From Dromaius novaehollandiae (taxonomy: Eukaryota; Chordata; Aves; Casuariiformes; Dromaiidae), in contig NC_088102.1 of assembly GCF_036370855.1 (NCBI RefSeq), forward strand, positions 36,059,835-36,123,834: a stretch of 64,000 nucleotides of DNA, read 5' to 3'. How positions within the stretch are numbered: position 1 is the first letter of the stretch; the number at the start of each line of letters is the position of its first letter. Of the stretch, positions 1 to 13,700 are shown piece after piece. A program made the position numbers and the translations under genes. The notes under the pieces are model-generated. The model had not been told where the DNA came from. It searched no databases and saw only the letters and a program-made list of their open reading frames with translations.

Positions 1-2785
1 TTTTCCTCCTCCCCAGATCAGAAACCTCAGGGTAAAGTCAGGCCCTATACCAAATCTAAGCTTAAAACGTAAATCTTAGTGATACTGTATCCCCATATGA
101 GTGCTTGCTGGTGCCCACATACTATAGCTGCAGCATCTAAATATTTCATAATTAAACAGCTGACATATTTTAGCTGTTAATATCACTTCTCTAATAATTT
201 AATTAAGGTCAGCAGGTCTACCATTATTTAACAGCTGCAGGACACTTGTAAGTACCAGTTGGGTATAAGTGTGATATTTAGCTGATCCAATACTCTTCAA
301 ATCCTGAGTAAGAGAATGAATCAAATGCTCTAGGTGATTTTTTTTTCTATTTCAGTAGAAGATTTAAGTCATGGGTGAAACTAATCAGAATCTCACTCTT
401 GAGGAGAAAATCATTTGAATTGGAGGTGAGGGAGAAACACTGTCTCTAGGCTACCTGAGTTTCTGAGACTGCTGAAAAATACACTAAGTTCTCAAAATTG
501 AAAATTGATATTCTGGAAAAGAATTATAAGTCTGATCAATCAATGCTTTACATCAATAATTTTAATTGTAATCCCTTTTTGTGTACATTATTCAACACTT
601 CTAAATGAAAAGTCAATTGGAACTGAAAAATGAAACTTTGTATTAAGAAATTTTGAAACAGGATATATCAAAATTTTAAAGCCTTTTTCACATAATATAC
701 TTTTCACGAGAATTTTCAAGACCAATCCTTTCTCACAAACAGTACTAGTTTTGTTGACTGATTTTTCAAGTAAGAACAGTTCATTGAAAAATTCCCAATC
801 AACTCAAATGGCAATATACACTATCTTCATAGTAGGTAGAAAACCATATGAAAGCTCTACTTAAAGACTCATCGGAACTGTCTTGCTTACTTTTATTCTT
901 TGGCTTGTATAAGCATTATTGCTCCTGTTGTTTATCACTAACAATGTTAGAAATAAATGTACTTTACACATTTGTTGGAAGACTGAAAGCTTAGATCTTT
1001 GGAATTTACTTTTCTTCAATGGGAATACCTAGCAAACTTTTTTCCCCACAAATATCCTCATTAATCATGAAAAACAAAAATGAAACTACAAGTTAGTTTA
1101 TATTTGCTGGTCTGCTATTGACTGCTTTCATATGAACTATGCTTACAAATCTCAAATGTTTCTGTAGCAGTTAGAAACTCTAAAACGTACAGGGCAAACC
1201 TGATTCCCTTATTTTTATTTATGCAGGAATGACAGAAATAACTATGTAAGAAACCTGCAACATATGAAATCTTCAAGTTACATTCACGAATGGGGTCTCC
1301 AAACTGTGGTTTTCTTTAATAAGCATACATTTCTAGTGCCGACTTTACCCTACGTCTTATCACAGATTCTCTAATTTGCTATATGGATAACCCATAACGT
1401 TACTTTCATGTATATTCTTTCCATCTACTAAAGCAAAGGATTAATGCCTTCTCCCCATTATATTTTTGTACTTTTTTGCTTCACCTAACTTCTCTATTGC
1501 TCACAAAATTCAGACACCCTTATCATAAGAAAGGGAATTTCTTCCTTATGAACAGCAATCAGAAGCATGTTTTCTCCAGTTTGTTGTTCCTATTTATAGG
1601 TCATTACTGTATTTGTATTTGAGTCACTTTTCTGTTTTACCTTAAACTAATTCCTGCTGCAAGACATCTCCTTGCATCTGAATCCTTAAAATGCAGTCAA
1701 AATCTTCAAGTAACAGTGGATATTCTCTAGGCTTTTTCAGGATCTAAATGTTACTTTACACGCAATGGTTATAATGTTCCAAGATGACAGCAAGATTCTC
1801 TTATTTCTTCCTTGACACTTAATTCATACAAAACCAGGGAGACAAGAGTGGGCTGCAAAATATGTTCTAGAGTGAGATATTCAGTTTAAAAGAAAGCTGT
1901 CAATAGACTTGAAAGCCCGAGATGTAATGGTCAACGTATGACTTTAGGGAGATACATTATTGTATTTTAGTTCAATGAAAAATGACTAATAAATACATTA
2001 TTTTATGGAGGTCATAGTTTCAATACACACTGAAATAAAAATATATATTTTTATCATTTTTCCTTTGGAGTTCAGAATGTAGGAGATGTTAGGTCAAAAC
2101 CATGAAAGTAATGAACCAGTTATGCCTTCAATCATACAACTATAGAATTTGAAGCTATTTCTTTCATGTGCAAAATATCGTTTCCATTTCAATGTATGAC
2201 ATAAGCTGAGGCTTCTACAAAAATACTTATAGTAAAATACAGAATAAATCTATTATTAGATGTAATCAGTTTTAGAAAGATGCATCCAATACTTAGACAC
2301 TATAAAATTATTTAGCATCAATCTATTTTACCTCAGTTACTACTGAAGTAACAAAAAAATATGGTGTAATAGTCTCTTGTGAGCTGAATGACATATTTCC
2401 TATAATCTACACAAAGTCTCTGTAAATAACCTACAGGTTGTTAGTCATTGCTTAACTCAGCATCAAGATAATAGCTCTTCCATATTAATGCATTATGCAT
2501 AGAGTACTTCAAATAACCATTAAAAATAGATACATTTTAAGCAATGTAAGGAAGAGTTACAGAAAATCATTCTAGAGTTAGCATGTAAACAAATTCTAAG
2601 AGAACTCTCTCTACTTATTGTACAAACCCCTTCGAAGGAACTGAAAACTCATTAGTGGATTGTCTTGGAACAGATCAGCAAAGCAGAATTCAACATCTAA
2701 CATAAGGTGCTCCCTTGGGAATGGGCATAGTAAAGCATCATGCAAGGTATTAAGTCACACTCTCATTATTTTCATGCGTCTTCTT
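1..2785 (-). other. FMN1 3' UTR and downstream flank
   Basis: This AT-rich stretch follows the FMN1 stop codon on the minus strand. I see no coding exon, tRNA or clear mobile element. The first canonical AATAAA on the minus strand after the stop is at 1219-1214, which would give a 3' UTR of about 1.6 kb; another AATAAA lies nearer 890. The true transcript end is not determinable here. By amniote synteny GREM1 is expected further out, below base 1, in convergent orientation. Confidence 0.6.
1214..1219 (-). terminator. FMN1: Candidate FMN1 poly(A) signal AATAAA
   Basis: TTTATT on the plus strand reads AATAAA on the minus strand, the first canonical hexamer after the FMN1 stop. It is followed within about 45 bases by a GT-rich stretch (GGTTTGCCCTGTACGTTTTAG region). 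The hexamer is common by chance in AT-rich DNA, so this is only a candidate. Confidence 0.35.
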
Positions 2786-2830
2786 TCAGTTGGTGGTCAC
2801 ATTGGCTTCCTTCTGACGTAGTCTTTCTTT
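2786..2830 (-). CDS. FMN1: FMN1 terminal coding exon with stop codon
   Basis: After the acceptor TTTTTTTCTTAAACAACAG the exon reads KERLRQKEANVTTN and then TGA, with the stop at 2788-2786 on the minus strand. The KERLRQKEAxVTTN ending is the formin-1 C-terminus; Asn replaces the Ser I recall in mammals. The very basic KERLRQK core completes the Spire-binding tail. I chose the acceptor at CAG|AAAG because it keeps phase 0 with the preceding CTG|GT donor and restores the family reading SL-KERLRQK. The exon continues into the 3' UTR towards lower coordinates. With it, the seven exons total an exact 202 codons. Confidence 0.93.
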   Translation of the reverse strand, partial: KERLRQKEANVTTN

Positions 2831-3955
2831 CTGTTGTTTAAGAAAAAAAGAGTTTTATTATCATTCTTTTCTCTAACTTGCCATCTGTTCTCAAGCTGCC
2901 ATAAGCATGTGGTCTAGAATACTGAGAAGTACAAAACTAGTCATACCAGATTAGACTTTTCTTTAATTCCAAAAAATTAACTCCTGAAGCACTCAAGGAA
3001 GGATCAGAACCAGTTTATTGCTTATTACAGAGAAATGGAGTTTGCTTTAGCTACACTGTGCCTTTACTAACTAATACTGTGCCTTTAAAAACACCCAGAT
3101 TAGCAACAAGCTCTGTGAAGACTAACTAGATAAACCTGAATACCTTTCAAATTCATGTGAAACTAGTACCCTCTCTTGTCCAGGATGGCTATGTCCAGTG
3201 ACACAGAGGCTTTAACTTAGTATTGGCTAATTATGTTGTCTAATGCCCTCTTCTCAAGCAAGTGCTGTCATTTATATCTCTGTCGCCTGTCCTGCAATTG
3301 ATATGCTCTTCTGGGACTGGAAGTAATACAGTGATTCCTTCATGTACATTTCCTTCCCTTAGTATCTTGTTCCTACAGTCTGAGATGCTGCTCTGACTTA
3401 TGTATCTTGCCCACAGGCAAAAAATGGTTTTGATCTCCACCCAAAGGGAATGCAGTGTAAATTACTAGTCCTCTTTTTGTCTCCTATCAAAAAACCCTGG
3501 GGAAGAGCAAGGAACAACAGGGGAATTTAATCCCTTCTGCCATTACTCAACAGAGCAACCAATTTTTGTAAGGTTTTGAAGAAAACAAGAGACTTGGACA
3601 TCGGATAAATTTATACAATCAGCCCCAATGTACTAAATAGCATGAAAGAAAGTACAGGAGACTTCAGTGGCACAGGGGAAGAAACCAGAACGGCACCTCT
3701 TGTCATATCTTGTTATCTAAACTAGCAGAGCCATGCCTACCCACAACTAAAGTAAGTTTTGAACTTAATTGTTGAATTACTGTAGGCATGAGTTTAAAGA
3801 TTTTTCCTTGGGAAGAATATTAATCTGCTACGTTCAAACTGATGAAGCATACTACATCACACTTCAACAAGAATGAAAAAACCACCATATTTCTGAATGA
3901 CCAGAATACTGTAACAAATAACATTCTGAATGTCATGCTGAGAAATACATCATAC
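2831..3955 (-). other. FMN1 last intron (1.1 kb)
   Basis: Intron between the penultimate and terminal coding exons, bounded by GTATGA (donor side, 3955) and AACAACAG (acceptor side, 2831). The sequence is AT-rich. A short direct repeat of ACTGTGCCTTTA-like sequence occurs near 3054-3090. I see no exon or interspersed repeat. Confidence 0.85.
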
Positions 3956-4040
3956 CAGGCTAGCTGTAGGATTGATTTTCTTTGTTTCAACTTTCTTCTC
4001 TGCAGTTAACTTGCTTACTGATTGCTGAGCCACTTTAATT
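3956..4040 (-). CDS. FMN1: FMN1 penultimate exon (C-terminal tail)
   Basis: The 85-nt exon gives one base of a split Arg codon and then 28 codons: [18 protein letters not shown] followed by [10 protein letters not shown]. This is the FMN1-type tail just after the FH2 domain. The [15 protein letters not shown] stretch matches formin-1 and separates it from formin-2. In FMN-family formins the basic region after FH2 (the FSI segment) binds the acidic KIND domain of Spire proteins, and the Lys-rich composition here fits that role. Acceptor ATTTTGTTTCAG, donor CTG|GTATGA. It ends in phase 0 and joins the terminal exon 1.1 kb away. Confidence 0.92.
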
Positions 4041-7000
4041 CTGAAACAAAATACACACAGAAGACATTATTAGATTCAAAGAAATTAAAATTGTTCTACC
4101 TCTGATTGGTATACACTTCTACCTGCAAGAACCATTTCCACTGCCTTCTTCAGGCACATTAGCTCAAGAAACTGCTAATTACTATTCAAAGGCACTTAAT
4201 AATGTATTAAAAGTAGGTCAGAATACTTTTTTAACTAAGGTGAAAATCAAATGCAAAAGGGCAGTCTGCCTGTACTGCTCACTGAAAATCTCACCAGGCA
4301 AAAGATTTCTCTCATATTGTTCTCCTTGCAGGACCTGTGTTTTTTAAGAATTTCTTTGAAATGAAATGAAAACAGCCGCGGTGAAAGAAGCAAGAGCATA
4401 CTCCTCTTAAAAATCAAAATCTAGCTGGCTAGATCTTTTCTATATACAGAATAGACTATTTTAGTACATTTTAGGTTGATTTGATTACACTATACTATCT
4501 TTCATTATGTCTAATTAGAATTTTTCTGGACATTATATTAACCATTTGCCAGGCTACACATTACACATCCTCCGAAAACCTTGAAATGTCGGTTTTATTT
4601 TAATGTTTTCTCCATTCCTTTAGATGGAATTGATTGACGAACCTAAGTGATGTGGGGATGGGAGGAAAGGCAAGTTAGAAGAGGTTCTTACCTAGGAACA
4701 GTTAAAATAGTCTTGTGGGCAGCTACAGACCAATCTACTAACGGTACTACTGAGATAAGGGGAAAGAAGAAAATCAATCTGATTCCTCTATTCTTGCCTT
4801 TTACTCTTAGGGTCTTGCAGGCAGAACCCTTGTTTCAGTTGGGATTTAACATGGAGAACCCAATCAGAAGTTCAATCAGAAGGAAAAGGAGAAGAGTTTA
4901 ACAGAAAGGGACTTTGCTTTCTTCTCTTACACACAGAATAGAGGGCAGAAGAAATTATGTCCCAAACATAGCGATAAAAAGGAAGGAAAATTCTTGGCAC
5001 TCCTAAGATAGGATCTGTCCAGCTATCAGTGCCTTTAAAATGTTGATGCTAAGGACACGTAGTTTATACTACCATATGTGAAATGCAGAGGGAAAGAAGT
5101 TGCAAGTGAATTTCTATTAGCAAACGAGCAAAGAAAACTCATCAATCCAATTTTCACTAATGCACACCAAATCAGTCTTTTCCTACAAACAACACATTTC
5201 TTGGCACTCTTCAAATGACAAATTCTACTTTCTTCTCTAATTTAATTTTTTCCACTAGTAGAAATAATTGTGCTGTGGCTAGTCAAAAGGTATTTAAAAT
5301 ACCATGTCCAGTTCAAACCACTTTTGACACACTCAATTTTTGAGGAATTCTGGAAGAAAAGCAAAAAGTAATGTGGATTATAGCTTCAATTACTGATATG
5401 TGCTTCCTTCCTCACTGTAATACTAGCAGCAAACCAGATTCTGGACATCTTTTTAAAAATATAAAACAGTTTCATAAATTCATTATTGTGCTTATCAGCG
5501 TTCAGCACCGGAACCTAACGTTCCTTGTCCAAGCTACGCATTTTTGAAGCTTCTACTGGGTAGTTATTGGTGTTTGTGATTTCTCATTTTTCAGTGCTTA
5601 AGAACAGAAGGAAACAGTACACTACTTTTAAGAAATCTTATTTCCACCACTGTTCAGCTACTACAGTGGTTCAAGCTGTAAGTACACCCTCAAATATACA
5701 AACATGAAATTATGCTTCTGCACAGTTTTAAAAATACCTGTAGTCTATTTAACACTTCATTAGTTTTCCCCGCATCTACAAGTTTTCTTGCCTATTTTGA
5801 TCACGATTTCTTTTCAATCACATTCTCTTGGCCCTAGGACTGTTTTCCAAACAGTTTTCAAACATTCAGAGTCCACATTTTCATCTGAAGGGAGTATTCT
5901 AGGGATTATGAACTTTTACACTTAAAAAGAACATTGTGCACTTCACTGATTGAGGCCTAGCTTTGATCTGTGTATTTTATTCCATAGTTGCACAATTTCC
6001 AGGAAACCTATTAGAATTTTTAAATAAAATGCACAGTTTGGAATACAAAATAACAACATGATTTGAATCATGTGATATGTGGCTCATAAAAATGACAGAC
6101 TAATTATATATTGCACTTTGCTCTCCTTAGGAGGAAAAAAAAAAATCACTTTGCTAACATGTGCCTGATAAGATTAGCAGGCATTCTCAGAAACATAAGT
6201 ACATAATTGAAGATGAATGTAACTCTTTCGAATTTTTTAAAGTCAGCTGGCTCTAGTTTTAAGAAAGTGGTCAGCTCAGTAATTACATCACTGTAAAGGT
6301 ACCTTATAAATAAAAATAGCTCCTTGTTAAACACGGAGAGGATCCTAGAACTGGCTATTGTGTTCTTGAAATGAGAAAAATGAAATAATGTGAAACTATC
6401 CGAATTGCAAATCATAAAACATTCTGGCTAAGGACAACAGAAGTCTAATCTTCATATTACTTTCCGTTATTTCACCTTCATGAAAAAAACCCTCTAGAAA
6501 TGAAAATGTAATTTTAATTGTCCATGAAAAGTTATGATAGCCTTCCACCAAAACTTATAAACACACACAATATTCTTCACCCTCATGCAGGCAGATTATG
6601 CACCCATTTGACTGAGTCTATTACTGAAACAGACAAGTAAAATCAACAGAGACACACACTTTATGAATAAAAGAACAATTAACTAGTGACTAGACAAACT
6701 TAGCTAATTCAACTAAGGTATGCCTCTTTTCTGCTCATTGTCTTTTTTCTACCACTTTTGCTTAGTACAAATAGAAGTGATGTTGCCATTTGTGCAAATC
6801 AAATACTATCATAACTTTGTCTGAAAAACTTTTCAGTAAAATACTAAAATTAGAAGGCCTAGAGATGAATATAATATAGAAAGAGCAAAACTACAAAAAA
6901 GCACATTTGAAATAACAGAACTAAATTCCTTATTATTTTCTGCCATTCTCTTAGACCCATACATTGTCACTAACCAACCCGCAGATATAACACACAATAT

Positions 7001-10000
7001 ACTATTATTTTTAATTAACTTCAAATAAACTATTAAATGTGATATAAAGGTCTTTAAGGTAAAGCTTATGAGAATTTATATAGACTTAAATTGTTGAACT
7101 TCTTCCTACAAAAGCATAAACCTCCTTGGCTATTGTTAATTGTTCAGCAATTACTTACTCAAAGTCTATTTATAGTAAAACAAAAGCTAAGTGACAGAAT
7201 GTTAAAATGTAAATTAAACAAATGCATCATTCTTTAAAATTTCCCTTCTTCCTGAGAGTAACTGCAGTTATACTAGATACTAATGAAGATGGCCAATTTT
7301 AATATTGTGTACTTTATAGAAATCAGGTGAAAAGGAAAAGAATTTTTCTGAGACTATGAGAAATGCACTGAAGTCTTGTGTTGAGTATAATAGCCAACAA
7401 AAGAGCTTAAGAAGAATTCAAAAACATTACTAAAACATTTACCTTAGATTTACTAGACTAACTAGTGTATGAATAGGTGCTGAGTTTTGCAAAATAAGGG
7501 CTTAAAATGCTTACTCTATCTTGCTTGAGCTCATTTGTTAGATGAATATTAAAGGAGACACCAACTGTAAGTTGCCGAGTCTTACCTAGTAAAAGGGCTT
7601 CTTAGGGAGGCAGAGAAATCATTCAGATAGTAAAATGACCAGATGGTTAAGAGAACAGGGACTGATTAGGTCTTAGATTTAGAGAAGTTCAATTCATATT
7701 CACATTTAGCGTGACAGGAGTAGCCTCTTCAAGAGCCTGATCCTGGAATGAACAGTAGCAGAATCCAGCCCTGAGTTTCCCAATTCGCAACGTGCAGGCA
7801 TAGGCTGAACAATATGAACCAAGCATCCCACCAACTGCACTATCCCCATTTCTTCCGAGTTTTTGCTGTGGCAGCTAATGCATATGGGAGTAGTTCACAT
7901 GAACTGTTCATTTACAGTGGCATGACCATGAAGGGGAGTTTGGAGACATGCAAAGGAACCGACTCAAGGAAAAGATGTTTTTTTTCTTCTTGCATCAGTG
8001 TACAATAGCATGGATGGATACACTAGCCTAGCCAACTTTTAGAGAATTTAGGGAAGAGAAATTGGGACTGAAGCTAACAGATGTGAAAGCAAGGAGAAAG
8101 AAAGGGGAATAGAAAATTCAACAGAAATAGATGTAAAAGAGAAAGGCAAGAAGGGATAGAAATGAGCAATAAAACACAGAAAAGAAAAGAGTGGCAAGGA
8201 AATTAACAGAGCAGTAGAGAGGACAAAAAAGACCAATAAGGACAACAGAGCAGCTGATCACGACACAGAAGGAAGAAAAGGTATGAAGGTGCTGATTTAG
8301 AAAACAATGACATGAGACATTCTTCCCCCTTTCTCCAGCATTTAGAAATATTTACAAAAGTTCAAGTAGTTTTTGTTCAGTGTATCTTAATTATAACAAG
8401 ACTATGGATCCTTCTTAGGCTAATAGCATATGTCAATAATAAAGGTAATAATTTTATCTTCCATAAATAGTTTGGAGACTGTGTAACTCAAGGGACAGAA
8501 CAGTCTAAGCATGAATAATTACAACATTGAAAAAAAATCTTTTTTCACAGCCAAAACAGCAATGGCTAGACTTTACAGAAAACAGCTGAAGATTTACTTC
8601 TGTCAGGGTCATCTCAGTGGAGGCCTCTGCCATGCTTTTTTAAATAAATGCATGGCTTAAAATCTTTTCAGTAGAGGAGGCAATGAAATCATAGATATTT
8701 CTCACACACTGTGTTTTGGACAGCATTAATCAGTGAATGACACAGCTCATGTCTACTTTCCACTCCAAGACACTAAGGATTAATATTGTTTGGTGCTTCA
8801 GTGTGTTTAGGAGTTAAAAAAAGCAAAGTTCAGGAATGCAGGTTGGTTAAGCCATGAAATCTGACCAGCTGCAACATGGATGTGTTCAAAAGAAACATTA
8901 CTCTCATTCAGCAGTGAACAAAAGAGGTCAATATACCCTAAGGAATATAGGAGATGTGGCACCAACTGTAACAGCAAGTATTACTGTACATTAACACACA
9001 ATATGGAAAACAAAATTGAATGAAGTGATCAAAACAAGGAATTTTTAAACAGGAGAAACATGACTTCAGTACTATACATGGATCTCTACTATAATTAATG
9101 GGATGACCATTTACTTTTGCCTGCCTCTCAGGGGCACGTGTTGACTTCCTCTGTAAATCAGATACAAGTCAGGCCTCTAACATCATATCATACTAATGAA
9201 AATACAGTCAATTACTTTTATTTTGTAACTGAAGAAACAGAAACGAAATCTACATATAAGCTTGCACTTTTAAAAAACGTCCTTGACACGCTCATGAAAA
9301 TACTTTTCGCCCTTACAGTAAAAGATATTGTCAAACCAGGAACTAAACTGATAACCTTATGATCCTTCAAGTCAGACAGAAGAAGGTGTGAGCTGGCGCA
9401 GTCTGCACTCTAAAGCCCTTGGTCAGGATAAACAGAAACCCTTCTAGACAAGCTAGTTGCTACTCATGGATGTTCTGGCTCTACTGCTGTGCAGAGATGT
9501 GTGCACAGAGACAAAATAATCTGGTTTTCTCTCAACTCTTGATATTCTGGAATATTCTCTTTGATTCTATAGCTCCTTCAATGCAGCTAGTGGGTTATGT
9601 GGATATGAAATAGCTTGGGATGGCCCTTCTGTGGCACTTCAGCTTTCCATGGCTCACACAAAGTTCAAACTTTCTCCCACGAAACTGTGCTGGCATAGGA
9701 ATAATTGTGCAATCCAAATCATCACATGTGGGTAGAAATGATCAAGTCAACATCAACCGTTCAACCTAGAGCCAAACTGCATACCCATCTTGGACCCATA
9801 TCACAGTAGAACACTGTCTCCCTTTAAGAGACTAAAAATGTCCCCATAGCTCGAATTCCATTGAAGTGTTTCATGCCTGACAGCTCTCAGCCACATGATA
9901 ATTTCCGTATGCAGCCCATAAACTAATCCTGAAATTTCTGAAAACATTGTGAGCCTGTACAACATAATGGCTAGACTCCAATCTCAAAATTTTAGAAGAA

Positions 10001-10032
10001 ATGCCTGTATATTAACTGGCATGACACTGACA

Positions 10033-10092
10033 ACATACATTTTACTGTATTTGTCACTGACTAAACCAGTACAAATACAGTAAAATGTATGT
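10033..10092. repeat. Perfect inverted repeat (22-bp arms, 16-nt spacer)
   Basis: Arm 1 is 10033-10054, starting ACATACATTTTACTG. Arm 2 is 10071-10092, its exact reverse complement, ending CAGTAAAATGTATGT. The 16-nt spacer holds a further ACTG/CAGT pairing (10056-10059 with 10067-10070), leaving a 7-nt loop and a single bulged C. The result is a roughly 60-nt hairpin with no mismatch in the main stem. It could be a miniature inverted-repeat element, a small-RNA hairpin or a replication-slippage palindrome. Nothing in the sequence decides between these. Confidence 0.9.
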
Positions 10093-10666
10093 GGCCAACG
10101 CAATTGGTCTCCAAATCTCAAGTGGCTAATAGACTTGTTTTTATTTTTTCAGGATCTACTGACAGCGTGCTGATTATCTGAACAAAATAGATGACAAATT
10201 TTAGCTCTGTAGACAGGAGAATAAACCCTAATGTTATGCCTTTATGAAAGCTGGCGCATAAGAACAACCAATAGAAAGAAAAGAGGCTAAACCAGATAAT
10301 ACGAAAAATATACTACAGCTCATCTGAGGCTGGCCAGTAGTAAATATCTAGGAAGCATGTTAGGACAGTCAAAACACACAGTGATAGACCCCAGAATACT
10401 TTCTTAGCCAGAAACTCTCTTCATATGTAACAGCACTTCATAGTTTTTTCTTACACAAATTTGTACTGTCATCTTTTTGAAGCAATGTAAACTTATGGCG
10501 TCTATGACATTGCAGCAAACTATTCAACAGATTAAGTACACCTACTGTAAAGCAGTGCCATCATATCTGTACCATCCAGCTGCTAGCTTCACTTGATGCT
10601 CTTCAATTGTTGGATTAGATGTGTATTAGATGTACATTAGATATGTAACGACTACTTCTGATTCAC

Positions 10667-10740
10667 CATTCGTGCTTGTACAGATCTCTCTGCTTTATGT
10701 CTATTCATTCATGCTTGTACAGACCCTTTTCAGTAGGCTC
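10667..10740. repeat. Short tandem duplication (39-bp period)
   Basis: CATTCGTGCTTGTACAGA at 10667 recurs as CATTCATGCTTGTACAGA at 10706, one mismatch in 18 bases, with a period of 39 bp. The rest of the two units is diverged. It lies inside a region that happens to be open on both strands. Confidence 0.6.
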
Positions 10741-13700
10741 TTCTCCAAGCTGAAGAATTCCATTTTATTTAAACTGTTCCTTAAGCAGAAACTGTTCTGT
10801 ACCTTATCATTCTTCTTACCTCTTCTAGATCTCCTATGTTCTTCCGGAGAAGAGAACAGAACTACATACGAATTCACTGTAGTTTCATATAAGCATTCAG
10901 CAATGTTTTTTGTTTTGTTCTCTAGCCCTTTCTTAGAAACACCTAAAGAGACAAACATTTTTTTCTTCCAAGAGCAAGAGCTTTCATGCAGCACCTTGAC
11001 AGATCTATTGTATGCTCTCTGGAAACTAGCCAACTCTGTTTTGCCACACAGTCCTGTTATTTGTAATTGCCTCTTCAGTTTGCCCCATAGCTAGAACTTT
11101 ACCTCAAAAACATGTAAAAATTCTGCCTTTTTTCTCTGCTAACATTGCTAAACAAGCTGGTAAAACTCTTCACTAATTCAAGTACCAGCTACTTCAACGT
11201 TACTTTGCTGGTATAGACAAAGGCTACATTGGCCACCCAAAATCTACTCAAAATGCAACTGTAGGAATGCAGAACTCATCCCTTCACTCATATCACCACC
11301 TTCTTTTCTCCTTCTCTTCCCTCACTCTATCGCAATTTACTTAAATTCAGTCCAAAAGCTTTTAAATATCAATGAACTATTGGCCTCCAGCCTGGTAATG
11401 CCACCAGCTTTTAGGGCTCATTTATCAAATGTTCTTACAAATATACTGCCTTTTCCCCATGCTGCAACTATGTATGCAAGGAACTCCTGGCACAAATCTG
11501 TGGTCACTAATGGTCATATTTCAAATCTTTCCTTAAAACTTCACTTACGGTATGATGCTAATTTGCCAGTTGTTAGACCAGTAGCTTATTATCACACTAA
11601 TTAAACAGTATTTGTCACATTCATCTTTTTGGTTTATATCATACATGTGGCTTGTATGATAACTGGATGACACCCTTTTCTGGAGTGTTTGACTAACGCT
11701 CAGTACAGTGCGTTCTATCATAATATAAATAGATTAAAAAGCCTGCAAATCTGGACTCTCACCCTGTTTTTTGTTGTCTTAGAGAACATATACATGGCAT
11801 ACAATACATGCAAATTTAGAGGCCAAGAGGGAAGAAAAACTGGCAAAAGAGAAGAAAAGCTGAGAAAGGATGTGGCTGCCCTCATACTGAGAGGAGACTG
11901 CTTAGTATTTTTCCCTTTGAAAGGAAAATATAGAGAGGTGATGCCACAGATTTCCACACTGCTCAAAGATATTTAGCTTAACTATCACTACAAAGTGAGA
12001 AGGCCAGCTTCCAAATCTATTGTGAAATACACATGGCAGGAATGATAACATACTACAATGGTCATATAATGCATTAGATTAATCAAATGTCTACTATCTA
12101 AACAGCACCAACAAAAATTATGAATGAATTATTTGTACTGTTTAAAGGCTCCAGGCAAGGTTTTAACCATGTGTGGGATACTATAGGAGGTTACAGTGAA
12201 ACCACAGTGTAACCATATATAAGCCACACATATTATCAAAACCAATACATTTAACTACTTTCCCATGGAAAGCACATTAACATATGCATAATATGCAGAT
12301 CTATAACTATAACCATTAGTACTAACTTCACTTTTGGTCATAGAGCCACACAGTTTAATGCCAGCATTTTTAATCAGATTCTAGCTGCTGTCTTCAGATA
12401 TGTGGTAAAACTTAACTGCTTGGATTTTACTCTGGTGCCTTAGGACTTTTGGTATTTTTCTATTTTTTATTTCTTTTTCTGAAGAATAACATAACAGTTC
12501 AATTCTGTAGGTCTTGCACAAATTCCGAATTGAGTAATTAACTTCTATTCAAAAAGTCATTGAAGTTTCACCTGGATTAAGTATTTTCTTATTCCAAGTA
12601 CCTGTACCATGTATCTGCATGCTTATCAGTAACTTCCCCATTCCATTTCATGAAGTTATGTGGGTGTGGACAGAACCACGACAGGTACCATGATTAGATA
12701 GAAAGGATGTGAGTTAAAAATGTTGTAAGTGTTCTTGGCACTACAAAAGTGGAAAGCACCACTTTATGTTAAATTTTGCCATTTCTGCAAAATACAGTTG
12801 AAGACATTTAATTTTGAAATCAAACTATAAAATAAATCTGATCTTCTAAAACTGATATACCTTCTTGAACCAAAGTTTACTTCTCTGCCTTGCTTACTGT
12901 AATATTGAAAATGAAAATTTAATTCATTGCTTCCTCTCCGGCAAGTGTTTCTGTAAGTTTTCATTCATTTGTTATGTGCAAGAGAGCATCACAGATTAGT
13001 TTAATTGCGTATTATTTTAAAAAATCCAACTTAAAAATATTAAATATTGAATTAACCAGCACTGCTACGAAGTTTTGCTACTTACAGGTATTTCTTATGA
13101 TATGTGGTATTACAAATAAGACGTCCTCAAACTTACTCTCTTCACTTGCACAAATAGAGAGCAACCAAAACAACTAATTCTGTATTTAGTAAATGAACAC
13201 CAAAAATGGAAGAGTTAAGTACAAAGCTAAAGCCAACACCAAATTACTCTTAAAAACAAACTGAGGACTTCTTCATGCCTTTTTTATTTTTAGGATATCT
13301 TCCTGTCTACCACCAGCTACTTCCACTGTTACATGCAGACTTTCTGCTTTTCAAAGGTTTTCTTGCCTTTGTGGCAAAGAAGTCAGCATAAAGTTTTTTT
13401 CGCAAAAAGATTAAGGTGAGACTATCAACGTGTTTTTTGCCTGAGATGGAATTCAAGAACAAAAAAGGCATTAAGAAAAAAAGAATATGCTTTGTCCTAT
13501 GCTGAATATGGAGTGTATAATTCTGTTGATTAAATAACAATTACATCTTCTCCAACCAGAGACAAACTTAGGTTCTCTTTTCCTCTTCTGATTTCTGTTT
13601 CTCAGCTATAAAATTTTTATCTATGTTCAACCTGAAAGAGATGACTTAATCCAGTACGATGACTACTGTAGCAATCTTATCTTCACAGTGTAAGCAGTGG

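Noticed and set aside
9200..9420. Second MIR-like relic (GTAACTGAAGAAACAG ... ACCAGGAACTAAACTGA)
   Set aside because: Only scattered matches to the MIR antisense pattern and no consistent order. It could not be separated from chance.
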